Origin: Pithys albifrons albifrons
Lineage: Eukaryota > Chordata > Aves > Passeriformes > Thamnophilidae
Length of the DNA stretch: 64,000 nt
Assembly: GCF_047495875.1 (NCBI RefSeq)
Contig: NC_092497.1
Coordinates: 57,900,977 to 57,964,976, forward strand
Direction: 5' to 3'
The notes under the pieces were generated by a model, which was not told the DNA's origin, ran no database searches, and saw nothing but the letters and a program-made list of their open reading frames with translations. The translations under genes and the position numbers were made by a program. The first letter of the stretch is position 1. The number at the start of each line of letters is the position of its first letter. Shown piece by piece: positions 1-11,700 of this stretch.

Positions 1-3000
1 TCTGTACCTTTGGTCAAAGGAGAAAGACATAGTATCTTATCTGTCCCTAGAAAAGTCAATTGACAAGATATTTTTGTGATACAAATGTAGAAAAATACCA
101 CTGATATATTAGGAGGGTAAAAATTCCTGGGCTGTAGTAAAATTAAATGGAATCTGTATCACCTCCTGCCCTGCCTCTCTATTGACAAATTGGCTGGATC
201 AGTTTAAATGACCACTGGTGTCATCTCTATCTGCTTACAGTTCTTCAAGAAAAATGTCTTGCTGTGATAAATGATTGCTATCTCCTTCAGAAAGGCAGGG
301 ATAAGGAAAAAAAAGAGAAAGAGAAAAAAACATATTAAACCTTTTTAAAATGCTGCAGGCAGTAAGAATATCATATGGAAATTTTCTTAACCTCCTTTGA
401 AAATAGTGAAAATGCACAAATTTGAATACCTTTTCTCTAAGAAAGATAATTGACTATTTAGATTGGAGAACTTGTTCAGAGAAATCTGCAGCTGTGAGAA
501 TGCTGATTCTGAAACAATGAAACAGAGCTGTTCAGCATTGAGAAGACTGTCCTCTATGTACCAATGGCAAGATATAGTGGAAAAGCGTTTTTTCTTTTCT
601 TTTTTTTTTTTTTTGTCGTGTATGGGGAATGAAGCTGTGATATTTCTTCTCATCACTTTCAACAAACTCAAGCTAATGTCTGTGTCTTGTTTCCCTTCCT
701 CCCAAATTATTAACATTATACAGTACACAATAAATGAGATGAAGCAAACAAAAAAACTCAACATCCTTCTAGGCACTTTTAAAGATGGTCTTAGGAGTTT
801 GGCACTCTAAGCGATGAACTGTAATTTCTATGGCTCTCCAGTGGTCCACCAGTGTCACAGATTGTAAAAGGCAGAATGAGTTAATAGCTCTAACACTTGG
901 TTTTTCACCTGTGTTAAACCGTTATGCAACTTAGTTTGCATCATTCCCTCCTGAGAGGGCATTTTCACCATTAAATCTGCTATGTGTGATTTAATGTTCT
1001 CACCTGCTTGACTTCAACTTTTTTACTGGATAAAAGGCTGAAATACAGCTTTATTAAAGGTTATTATTCTTAAATTACAGATAAGTCCACATATTTATGT
1101 TTTTATCTTTTTAAAATAACCTTTTGCATTACTTAGATAAGCCATTTTTGGAAAATCAGCACTAACTACCATTTGGTTGTTGTAAACTTCTGAATAAAGA
1201 GATCAAAAGTAGTGACAGAATTATAGTCAGGATTTATAGAAGCACTGCCTCCGTAACACAAATTACTTCATTACTTGTGTGAAATATCAGAGTAAGTTGG
1301 AGCTTGAAAGAGTAATAAAGTCTCAGCAGATAATTGGTTTTTTTCTTTTTGTCTTTTTCTGTTGTATTTCATAGAACATGGGATACTTTTTGAGATGGAG
1401 AAAAGTAGACATATAGTATTCTGAGGGTTTAGAACATAGTGGAAAATCCAAGTACCATACTGTAACTTTCATTTTGTACTGTTACTTCCATAATGAGTTA
1501 GAAGCTCCAATTTGGCCATGTACCTTGGGTCCTATATCCAACCTTGTTGGAGTAAAATGTATTAGAAAGTCCATGTCAGAAGTTCAGCCTGGGGTTGTAG
1601 ATTCCAGCTATTTAATCAGATTATTCTTGTGCTATGTCTTAAAACAAGGTCAATTACTTACTTCTGGCCTGGCAGGATTACCGTTTGTGCACATCTTGCC
1701 AGACAGTCTACCTCTCCTTTTCCTCCTCTTTGGGTTGAGAAATCCTGCTTTTCGAAGTACCTGATAAATAACATTGGAGAAGCCAGCAGGAAAGCTGTGA
1801 GATTGCATCTGAGCAGCTAGTTTGTTTTCACAGATCAGTAGTCTCTTCACAGAGGTAACTGATGTCTGAGTACAAGAGGGACATGGCAAAAGTCATGCAC
1901 ACTTTGTTTAGGAGTTTGCTTTTCTCCTATGACAATCTAGCTCTCTCACATGTGTGAAAATTGGGATGGAGTCAGATAAAGTGAAAACTGTAATATTCTA
2001 ACATCATGATTAATGAAAGGCCTTTTAGAGGATCTTAAAATGAGGTGAACAAGTAATATGACAAGTAAAACTCAATAAATTTTACAGGTATAGTTTCTGA
2101 GGGGAACAAACATATGTGCTCTCGTTGAAATTGATAGTCATGTATGTTACTGATTCAGATGGATTCATGCTGCCATACTGAAATCAAACCTTAAACAGAA
2201 GCCTGGCATCATAAGGGGAAATCTGTTTGCATGAAATTGCAGCAGAACTTTAGGCCACTGAGAGAGGCAAATCATACTGCAGATGGGTAACAAGAAGCTA
2301 AGATTAAAAGAAGTGTGAAAACACATTTGTAAGCAGTTAAGGAGTAGGGAGACTTAAAGGAGTTAATATACCATTTTCCAGGGTGTAAAGAGCAAAACTT
2401 CACTGAAAGAAAGGTTTCAGATGAGAGTCCTCCCACACCAGTGGGAAGAGTGACTACACTTGGCTGAGACATGGTAGACACAGAAACAGATAGCTGAAAA
2501 ACTTAGTAGTGTTGAGGATTAAGTTCTAAGTTTAATGCACCAACACTTCCATGAAATAGGTTTTCATATTCTTTGGGTGCCTGGGTTGAAATGCAGAATT
2601 ATCCTTTTCTTAAGCCTTTAATTTTAAAAACTACCACAATTCTGCGAAGTGTAAATTTCAACAGTCTACTAGCTTTGCTTAAGAGATGTAATATAACAGG
2701 AAAGATGTAGTATTTTTAAAAATACCTATGGGGACTTCTGGCAAACACAAGTCAGAAACAAGAAACTATGGCTGTTTAAAAAATTTTTGAATGATAATTT
2801 GCTTTTCAAATTGACAGCTGTTATAGTTTAAAGCAAAAATATTAAAAAACTTCACAAATGTTCATATTTAAATGAAATTTAATTTTTGTGGAGTTTTAAT
2901 GCAATTCTTATTTTAAAAGATCTCTTTCATTATTCATATTGAAAATAAAATTTCAGCTAGTTTTATTGCCAATATTCAGTGTTTATAGCAACCTTGAGTA

Positions 3001-3200
3001 AACCCCACAAAGATTTCTCCCAAAGGATAATATGACTCAATATTTGCTTTTCTGTTCATAGTAAAAGTACCAAGAATAAATATGCAATTTCAATTGGTTT
3101 ACTAATAATGTTTTTCCGTAAGAAAATAGCCATATATAAATAGAAGAAATACTATATTTTTAATATTTGTATCTGAGTTTAAGTCATTTAGAGATGAAGC
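1..3200. other. Unassigned AT-rich DNA
   Basis: I see no gene, RNA or recognisable repeat here. The open frames are short, have ordinary random-looking composition and match no family I recognise. A T-run of about 15 bases lies near 600. Ancient diverged repeats or conserved non-coding elements could be present but cannot be seen without alignment. Confidence 0.5.
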
Positions 3201-4205
3201 AAGCTCTGGAGTGTCTGAATTTAGCTGCAATACCAGGAGTTATTCTCCTGTCCCACAGGTGAGGCCATTCTTTCCTTGCAGAGGGAGGGCCTATGTTTTG
3301 TTATGTGTGTGCATTACAGCCAAACTAGTGGTCCTTAGATTTGCAGCCACATGGTGCAATTTTCTGAAGAACTGTGCAGCCACTGCTGGCTATTTGGCCA
3401 AGGTGAAAAGACTCACCAAAAGCTGGGGTTAAAAACTGGGGTTTGTAGAAATTGAAATCCATAATCTTAATGATAAAAGGGGCCCTGTATCATTAAGTCT
3501 GAGATGGCAGGGACTACTTAAAGCTGGCTGTGACATTACAGAGAGTTTATAATTATCTGAGCTCCAAAAGGCAAGTTTACAATTTTTCAATCCTTGATAA
3601 GAAGTCTAGAGCAAAAGATTCAGAGTGAAGGAGATGCAGAAATAAAAGTTTTTAACAACAGAGTAGAAACTTGCCAAGGAGAGGAGACTCTCACTCCTTG
3701 TGGAACCTTACTGGTTATCAACAAACATCTAAATATTTGACAGAGTATGAAAAAAAAATGGAAAAGAGATTTGAGGCAGAAACACTTGCTAAGCAAAAAC
3801 AGAACAATGAAACAAGAAAAAATGAAACTGCTAATGCTCTTATAAACATTACAACATCTGATTATTTTTTCTCGTGGAATGCGTAGTGGTTCTGGAGGGG
3901 AGTATCAGCAGATGGCATCACTATTCATGAGCTTCTACATGACATTAAACTGACTTTGCACAGTGGTCACAAGGCTTCTTCATATGATCACACTGTGGCA
4001 AAGTGTGTGAAGCCATCTCAGAAATCCCAAGGTAGTTGAAGCATTTTTTAAATTGAATTTAATATATGTGCATGAAAAACAATAATGTTGGAATAACTGA
4101 TGTTACAAATGAAAGATCTTTCCTCTTCTCAAAAGTAGAATGAAAACCCAGTAGTATTTAGTCTGGCAGTGTTGAACTCATAGCACGTAAAGCACTATGA
4201 ATAAA
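3201..4205. other. Unassigned DNA upstream of the ERV fragment
   Basis: This stretch lies directly 5' of the retroviral env fragment, where the rest of a provirus (5' LTR, gag, pol, env surface region) would be expected. I see none of it. There is no protease, reverse transcriptase or integrase motif in any frame, and no second copy of the LTR. A 71-codon open frame at 3671-3886 is Lys/Glu/Asn-rich and unrecognised, and is probably chance. Confidence 0.5.
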
Positions 4206-4249
4206 AAAAGTGAGAAAATTACATACTCAAGTTATATTGTTATGATTTT

Positions 4250-4792
4250 ATGGAGAGAAAAATACTGAGCCAGATGAATAAGAAAGCCTTGCTCCAAAAT
4301 CGAGCGGCAATTGATTTCCTTTTATTGGCTAACGGTCATGGATGTCAAGAATTCGAGGGTTTATGTTGTATGAATTTTTCAGATAATTCTCGCTCGGTTC
4401 ATTCTCATATATCGCAATTAAGGTCAATGGTTCAACAGCTTAAAGAAGAAAAAGGTTTTAGTTTCGACGATCTATTTAGTTGGCTTCCTTTTAAAGGACT
4501 GTCGCAAATGATCAAGAGTATAATTATTGGTGCTGTAATAATCTTAACTGTCATATTTACGTTTGTGTGTATTATCCCTTGTTTTCTTCAGTGTTCTCGT
4601 TCCTGCAGAGCGTCTTCATCCCCTCAAGCCTTCACTGCCCAGCAACAACAAAACAAGAAAGAGGCAGATGTTGGAGGACAGCAGATAGATGAGGACTTTA
4701 TTCAATGGCAGAAATACTATAAAAGATGGGTTGATGAAGACGCCGAAGTGCAGGAACCGGGAAGAAACTATTTGGACATTTCTCCAGTTTAA
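4250..4792 (+). CDS. Endogenous retroviral Env transmembrane-subunit fragment (180 aa, open)
   Basis: This is the C-terminal part of a retroviral envelope transmembrane (TM) protein, which in an exogenous virus anchors the trimer and drives membrane fusion. Residues 15-31 resemble the conserved heptad-end/immunosuppressive-type segment. The CX6CC motif that disulphide-links TM to the surface subunit is C32, C39, C40, followed by one N-glycosylation sequon (N42-F-S). Residues about 87-115 are strongly hydrophobic and are the membrane anchor, ending in a Cys-rich juxtamembrane stretch (C111, C115, C119) that could be palmitoylated. The tail of about 60 residues is Gln/Glu-rich and carries a YXXphi-type sorting motif (YLDI, 174-177). 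The surface subunit, cleavage site, fusion peptide and signal peptide are all absent, so the first ATG is only a reading-frame start. No stop or frameshift interrupts the 180 codons. The stop codon abuts the LTR. It could be a fossil too young to have decayed, or a retained membrane protein; the sequence cannot distinguish these. Confidence 0.75.
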   Translation: MERKILSQMNKKALLQNRAAIDFLLLANGHGCQEFEGLCCMNFSDNSRSVHSHISQLRSMVQQLKEEKGFSFDDLFSWLPFKGLSQMIKSIIIGAVIILTVIFTFVCIIPCFLQCSRSCRASSSPQAFTAQQQQNKKEADVGGQQIDEDFIQWQKYYKRWVDEDAEVQEPGRNYLDISPV

Positions 4793-4898
4793 TTGTTATA
4801 CCTTAAGATGGCTACCCTTGTCCTTTTCCTTAGTCATCCCTATCCAAGTTTCTTCTCCCCACAAACCCTCAGGGCATTTTCCCGCCAAGCCTTCCCTG

Positions 4899-4998
4899 AT
4901 TGGTCCCCAGTTGGTGCAGTGCACCATTTTCCATATATGGTTGTGTTCCCTGATTGGTTCTTCCCCCGTTCCTCCCCTTCATTTGTATATCCACCAAT
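4899..4998. promoter_or_regulatory. Cluster of three CCAAT boxes in U3
   Basis: Inverted CCAAT boxes (ATTGG) lie at 4899-4903 and 4953-4957, each within a CTGATTGG context, and a forward CCAAT lies at 4994-4998. The regular spacing near 50 bp and the shared context suggest an internal enhancer duplication. Such boxes are the usual NF-Y sites of retroviral promoters. Confidence 0.55.
4931..4940 (+). promoter_or_regulatory. CArG box (SRF-type site) in U3
   Basis: The ten bases CCATATATGG fit the CC(A/T)6GG consensus exactly. CArG boxes bound by serum response factor are known in alpharetroviral LTR enhancers. It lies between two ATTGG boxes (4899-4903 and 4953-4957), about 120 bp upstream of the TATA box. 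Its activity here is inferred only. Confidence 0.55.
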
Positions 4999-5056
4999 CC
5001 TATGCCTCGCTCCTCCCTCTCTCCGCCCCTAACTCCACCCATATTCTAGAAGGGTC

Positions 5057-5082
5057 TATATAAGTCGGTGCGCTCCAATAAA
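5057..5082 (+). promoter_or_regulatory. LTR TATA box and poly(A) signal
   Basis: TATATAAG at 5057-5064 is followed by AATAAA at 5077-5082, so the poly(A) signal falls before or at the expected cap site about 25-30 bases from the TATA box. This close TATA-AATAAA arrangement at the U3/R border is known in alpharetroviruses. A G/T-containing segment follows, as expected for cleavage and polyadenylation. Confidence 0.65.
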
Positions 5083-5275
5083 ATTTGCTTCTCTGCGTTG
5101 ACTCCTGACTCGTGTGGACCTCTTCCTTCGGGGGGTCGTCGCCGGGTTGGGAGCGGGAGGAGCCTTCCCTAGCTTCCAAGGAGGTGGTTCCTTGGGAGCG
5201 CCTGCCTCTGCTCTTCGAGCCCTACTCCTGGGAGCAGTCCTCTCTCCACCGCATCGGTGCTAGAAAATCATCCAT

Positions 5276-8200
5276 CGATAATAAATGTTTGGTCTGACAT
5301 ATTCCTTGAAAGTATAGGGAACTAAAAGACAGAGAAAAAGCTTTAGCAAAATTAGGGAAGCTTTCAATTGAATAAAAATATGAGTATATTTGTACATATG
5401 TTGTTTGAGCGTTGGCCTTAGAATTCCAATCCTTCAAACAGAGTTGCTAAAAGAAGTCAGGGTGTTTTGGTTTTTTCTTTCTTTTGTTTTCTTTGGTAAT
5501 CACCAGATGAATAAAAGATATGAGCTCCAATACAGTTGCTCTTCATTGTTGAAGAAAATGCTTGAAAAACCTTATTTAACTGTAAACATCATGTATCTAC
5601 ATAAGTGCATAAAGCTGAAATATTTGATGCTAACTGCAACAGGGAAATTATTGGTGCAATGGCAGCTGCCAGCTATTTCTCTTTGCTACACTGTCTATCA
5701 GCAGGGTTCTGAATAGTGTCGTTACAAAACAGTGTATATGTTCCATATCTCATTGACAGGCTTAATTTCTTTGTGCAGCTGTTTGTGTTGTTTTAGGCTA
5801 CTGAGTTGTTTCAGGGGAAGAAAACAAGAACATATTTTAATTGTCTAGAAAATGAAGGATTCTGTGTGCAATATGAATTTAAGTGAAATTCAGAGAAGCT
5901 TGGAAAGTACCACTCCTGTAGCAAAAGTAAAAAAGTGACTTTATTATGTATTGTACATCAAAAAGAGAATACTTATCTCTAATATTAACTTAATAAATTA
6001 TGCTTTAAGATTAAATAGGACTGAGGTCAACAATTTTGCCTTAAAGAAGAAGTGCAGACATGAACATTACTTGGTAGGGTAAAAGTTAAGTAAAAATTAT
6101 GCTAATCTACCATAATATACAACTGTAATGTGCACATTACATGTTAGTAGTTAGTAACTCCAAGTATCAAGGTATTTGCAACATGTCTTTTCAATTTTTT
6201 TTTTGAAAGATGAATATTAGTTACATAAGTAAGGCTCTCAATTTCCAGACAGCCTTATTGACAATAGCACAGCTCATGGCAAGGATTTAGACAAAGCTAC
6301 ATGAAATTATACACAGGCTGTGGTAAAATAAAGGACTTTTATGCACTCAAAAGCAGAGAAAGAAAGGACAGTGTACAGCACTATGTGCCCAAAGATACCT
6401 CACCAAGACTACAGAGGTGGCAACAATATCTCAAAGTGAAGATGATATGCCATGAAAGACTGAAAGGAGCAGAGTTTAACTTCTTGGAAGTGTTTAGAAT
6501 TCTGAACTTGTTATTTTTAGTTAGAAATTGCTATTATTATCTTTGAGGCAGAAAGCTAAGATTTTAAGAACATCCATAAGTGGTGCTACAACACTTTTTG
6601 TAATACTGAAGAATTAGAATTCAGACTTTAAATGAGGCATATCAAATATATTGAAAGTCACAGACATCGGACACCTAATTCACCCTGAAATCAGAGGAAC
6701 TTGGATATTTAAATATCTTCAAAGATCTGAGCTGAAATTCCTACATTAATGCAAAGAGCCAGAACATCCACAGTCATCTGAGTTTATTATCTTATAGAGC
6801 AACATGTAAGCAAGTATTAATTTCCTTTCTCTGGGGTAACAGAGCAAACAACTTCAGTTAAAATTTTCTCATAATAAAAAAATACTGTCCTATAGTAAAA
6901 AATATTGACCTGTGTCATGAACTCAGCCTGTGACTATATAAATTGAAAAAAATTTCTATGAAGCTTCCCACTAAACCACAAAGGAGGTTAAATAGTGTTT
7001 AAACACTGGTTTTTATATGAACTGACAAATTTGCTGTGAACTATCTCTGTCATCCTTTAAATTCAAGGTGTTCCCAAATCCTATTGTCATTTTGTAACAA
7101 ATCTTGTAAGATTCTTCCCCTACTGATTTTATTCTTTTTTTTTTCCTACTGGTTTACTCACAATTGGTTTAATTGTAAGCTGATTTTCTTCTATTTCTGT
7201 TAGTTTTATTTGAAAAAAACCTGTCAGGTGTGTTGGTCTTAAAACTTACACAGCCTGTCTGACAACTGTTCTGGTAGGTTTTCTATTGCAGAAAGTGGCA
7301 AATCTTTAATAGAAGTTGTAGAGTATGCAGGAATGAAATTTCCCCAGGACATTCCAGAACAGAAGCTGTGATCAGATCTGAGACATGGATAACCATGTTG
7401 AATTGGATGTAACATCACTGCAAGTTCTCACTGATCAGCATTGAAATCCCAGCTGACAGCGGTATTACAGTGCAACTACAGGTGTGATATTTGCATCTTG
7501 TTATTAACTCTTCTTTTGCTGCAGTATTTATATTTGGATGCAGCACCGACATTTTAGAAAGAAAACAATTTGTTCTTTCTCTTCCGTCTGGCTTCAAAGC
7601 TCTTTGTCTATTCCATGTTTCACACTAGACACCTTAGGAGAGCAGGTTTTTATAAGCTTTTAGAAAATTGCCAAATTTCATATCCATTACTTGCTTTCCA
7701 TTTGTTACAAGCTATTTAGGCAGTCATTACAATAAAATTTAATTTTTCAATTTGCACATCTCCAGAGATTCCAAAAGTTTTCACTCAATTTATGAAGCTC
7801 ATTTCTTTCAGTTCTGCTACGACATCTATTCCAAAATATAGAAGGTGATGGTAGTATACAGTTTTAAATTATCAGGATGAAAAAGCCCAAACCTTGACCT
7901 AAGATCCTACTGTTTTCATTTCAGAATCAGTTGTTACATGTAAATAAGTACTCAAAGGGTAAGTAGACCTAGTTTTGGATGATGGAAATAAAATTGGTTT
8001 TAATATGGATTGTTTTAATATTTAGTGTAATATTTTAGGTCCTGATGTAGAACTGCTGCAGCATTCATACAAGAAAGGCTCTTATTGTCTAGAGAATTAC
8101 GAAAAACAGGATTTGAGATTAATTGCTGGTTGTATTGAATTTGTTGGGTGGATTCCGACTGAAGCTCTCTGTGGGTCCCATTTTCCATTAATGACATCTA

Positions 8201-8459
8201 GTTCATATACTGGGCAATTATGACTCAGAGTGCACTGACTAAAACTAGTAAAACAACTCTATATCTTGAAAGCAGTATGTTCTTGTATAGATCCACTCGA
8301 ACAGTCCTACTGTGACTTTTTCTGTTAATGTACTATACTTTTTAAAGCTCACCGTGAGGTTTGATACAATGTCCAGATTGTCATAAAAACTGATTAATTT
8401 TGTTTCAATTTTGATTTTCTCAATAATCTTTGTCTTATGAATGGATGAATATAATTTTA
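5276..8459. other. Unassigned AT-rich DNA
   Basis: No gene or repeat family is recognised. The first bases (about 5276-5300) may still be LTR-derived, since the LTR end is uncertain. The open frames, such as the 81 codons at 6301-6546, match nothing I know. Confidence 0.5.
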
Positions 8460-8790
8460 CCCTGAGTTCTCTTTGCAGTCTTAAGATTGTCACAAGAATG
8501 GATCGGGTGCCGGTTTCTCTTCTTGTTACAGTTTTTGTCATGAGTTCTTGCAGACCTTTAATGCTTGATATGTTCTCATTCTCATTACATATTCTCATTC
8601 CCATAACAAAGATTATAATGAGAGAAGAAAATGTCATAAAATTAATCCATTCTCATAACAGACTGTAACGAGGACAGAAAATGGAACAAAATTAATCCAT
8701 TCTCATTACAATGTGAAGACTGTAATAAGAACAGAAAATGGCATGAAATTTATCCTTCTTTTGACAATCTCAAAATTGTACCAGGGCAGG
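8460..8790. repeat. Short tandem array with an inverted copy (~50-57-bp units)
   Basis: Three plus-strand units start at 8611, 8661 and 8718, each of the form GAYTRTAAYRAG, a purine-rich stretch with AGAAAATG, then AAATTWATCC and TTCT. Periods are 50 and 57 bp. A related unit lies in the opposite orientation at about 8460-8536: its reverse complement shares the ACTGTAAC, AGAAA, ATCCATTCT and ACAATCT blocks with the plus-strand units. The inverted copy and the third unit could pair as an imperfect hairpin with arms of about 75 bp. I do not recognise the family. Confidence 0.6.
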
Positions 8791-11700
8791 AAAGGATTGA
8801 AGATTAACTAGCCCTCAAGACAAAGGCTCTAACTGAAACTGAACTTTGGTACCTAAGTAATCCATTCTTACCATAAAAAACACCAAAACCCACAAAAGTG
8901 CTATTCTATGTTTGTGTAGAGATGTCATGCATAAATCACTTATAATTTTAAAGCCCCCTACAATAATTTGAGTTTTCCATCTATATCACCACAGGGAACT
9001 TAATAAAACTACACACAATTTGTAACATTCAGACCTAGAGGTCAAAATTTCAGCACATGATTGGAAAAAGATCATGTAAGTTACATCATTAAAATTTAAT
9101 TCAGAGTGCCTAACAGAAAACTTACTATTTGTGTTGAACACATCTGACCAAATATTTAAGGAGATATTTTAAACTTTGAGACTTTTCTTCCAGAAAATAT
9201 AAAAACTCTAACACTTCTCATTCCTCATGGGTCTGGAGTTTTGTTCACCAAAGGCTTTTGTTCACTAAACCCCTCCCTAATGCTCACATCAAGCTTGTTA
9301 GTAAAAATTTCTGACCCACAAACCTCATCTCAGCCATACCTTGCTAAAGCCTGGAGATATTGGTACTTTTTACACAGTACCAGTTTTCTGTTTCCAAGTT
9401 ATTCAATAGATTAGGTTGTGTTTGCAGATGTAATGCACTGTTCTGGTTTCAACTCAGAGATATTTTTTTTTTCTTTTGGTTTTATCTTGACAGTCATTGT
9501 CATCTAGGAGATTTGAAGACTGAATGATTTCTCCTGCTGACTGTCCCTCTGGTCACCTTCCAAAGTAGCGCTCTGCTTATTGTGGATCCCACCCCAAGAA
9601 GCTGAGCTCTCTCTGAGTGCAGATTCAGATTGATATATGCTACTCTGACAGGATGAAATGATGAGTTAGGTAGGGCAATGTTTTATACTTCAGAATCCAC
9701 ATCTCTTTTGGGGCACTTAGCTTGTACTATGATCATGACATTTTGATCAATAAAATAAATCAGTATTTGTCAGACACTGTCATTTAGGGACATAAGCATG
9801 ATTTAAACAGGATGAAGGAAATTTTTTCTTTTATGCTCACTTATACCTCATTAAGATGAAAGTACTCCCCATGTCTTTGAAGAATTTTGTAGTATATACT
9901 GACTTAAAAAATACCACATCAAATAAGTAACCAAACCAAACCAAACCAAAACCAACCAAACAAAACCCTACTGAAAATTCAACCTTTTCTCTTGAAGTTT
10001 TTGACTTTACTAATTGTGGAAGAAATACCTAAGATATAATCCTCTATGATTTTCTTGCAAGCAATTTTTTTTTGTGTGACCTCGTCATAAAAATTACTTA
10101 CTGACTCCTATTTACTCTGTTTGATAAGGTGCACTCTTTTAAGCCAACTGTTAATATTTCTTCTCTTGTTCACTGAGTATTGATTTGTCCAAGAGAAATA
10201 GACAGACTTTTATTTTTACCAGTATAAACATGCACCTTTACAGCTGGGAATTTTTACTTACTGATGTTCTTATACTGCCTTCTGAAAACTGGAACCACAG
10301 AAGTTTTCATATCATATAATTTCCAGGAATTTTCATATTCTTTGCATAGTTACAGAGCATGACTGGAAGATAACTATTCTTGATGCCTCCATTAACCTAT
10401 GTAAAACACACGAGAAATATGCAACGAGAGCAACAGAAAATTTTTAATAATTTTTATGTCATGCTTTTCTCCAATCAGACTTGCTTCAACTTACAAACCA
10501 TTAAAAGCATTCACAGTTCCTGCTGAATTTTGAAAAATAATCCTGTGAGGATTTTTTTTTCCACAATGTTTCATTGAATGATCTCAGTGAATGACTCAGC
10601 CTTTCTTACTCCTTTTGGTCCTCTCAGGTAAAAACCCATTGTCCTATGATGCTAGTGAAAATCCTTCCTTATGCCTTGCCTTTCATTATCTTAAATGTAA
10701 GCTTACTGAGTTGTACACTGCTTGCTTTATCTCTTTTTTTAAGTACCATCAATACATACAGAGCCATGGGCTTATTTTTTTCAGAAGCTCTTGATTTTCA
10801 GCAGGTCTCAAACAGTAATATTTTTTAGCTGCTGTCTCATCTACAAATTCCAAAACTTGCAAGTCCCTCAAAGCTTCCATTTGCTGCTGAACCATCATTT
10901 CCAGTGAACTGCCTTCCTACCATTTGGTCAAGAAGGTGAACAAAGATAAAATGGCTGAAGCTCAGTTCAGGAGCATGTTGTTGTAAGGGTATAAAAAGTT
11001 GCATTATCTAAAAAGGTATGGAGTTATTACATCTCACTTTATTTTCAGTTAGTGTTCTCTACTGTCAAGGCAAATTTCCATGGTGAAAAGTTTCTGCTGA
11101 AAAAGTGCTATGAATCATCTGATGACCAATGTTACATTGGATACACAATTCACTAACATTGTAATGGTCCAAATGTGATGTGGATCTTAGGCATTCTTTT
11201 CATGTCTTATAGGTATACCACTAAAAGGATAATGCCCATGGTACTAGAAGTTTTATTTCATTGGAAATTCAGTGGACCTGTTGCTAAGCAAAGTATATTG
11301 GTATGCATGTGCTATATGTAAATATGTGTTTCATAAATTATGTGGGTATACTTTGGAATGTAGTTTATAATTTAACTTTCCAGTCTTACAAAACTTACTG
11401 CAAAATCTGGTAAGCCACAAGTACCACTCCTGGATTTATTCTCATGTTTCACCATAATTCCTTCATAAACAGTTGCACTAGATATATTCTTACAAGTGGG
11501 GAAAAGGCCAATTTTGTATTTTGAAGACTGTCAACTTTTCCTCTCTGCCAGTAAACTAGCACTGACTCAGTGTAAGTCACATTTAAAAAGTAAAATATTC
11601 ATTTGACTGTAAACAGTGCATGTCTTATTTATGAATGGATAAGTTTTTACAGGAAGCAGAATTAACTCTGCTCCCTGTAGCAGACAGAGGTAAAAAAAAA

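Larger units (their letters stand above)
4206..5275 (+). mobile_element. 5'-truncated endogenous retrovirus (env 3' part + LTR)
   Basis: The block consists of an Env transmembrane-subunit coding fragment followed within two bases by an LTR. Gag, pol, the 5' LTR and the env surface region are absent. The block has more CpG and more GC than the AT-rich flanks, and the frame is undamaged, which fits a fairly young insertion. The left junction lies somewhere between about 4205 and 4285 and cannot be placed exactly; the right edge is uncertain by some 20 bases. The Env fragment resembles the alpharetrovirus type, and the LTR arrangement (AATAAA between the TATA box and the expected cap site) also recalls that group. 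No target-site duplication can be tested because the 5' LTR is missing. Confidence 0.75.
4794..5275 (+). repeat. 3' LTR of the ERV fragment
   Basis: The LTR starts with TGTTATACC two bases after the env stop codon and is about 480 bp long. U3 has a CArg-type box, three CCAAT/ATTGG boxes and a GC box, followed by TATATAAG and AATAAA. The R/U5 part is CpG-rich. The 3' end is placed at a CA near 5275, but a CA at 5253-5254 is also possible. There is no clear polypurine tract before the LTR, which is odd for an intact 3' proviral end; short purine runs in the env tail (for example 4758-4767) are the only candidates. Confidence 0.7.

Noticed and set aside
3671..3886. 71-codon Lys/Glu/Asn-rich frame upstream of env, as a possible retroviral or host exon
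   Set aside because: No motif or family is recognised, composition is what A-rich DNA gives by chance, and no continuation joins it to the env frame.
5112..5297. 61-codon frame in the LTR U5 region
   Set aside because: GC-rich untranslated LTR sequence often gives open frames; no similarity to a viral or host protein is recognised.
9441..9465. TGTTCTGGTTTCAACTCAGA resembles the inverted end of the ERVK-like LTR
   Set aside because: Only about 20 bases match and the following 300 bases show no LTR blocks.
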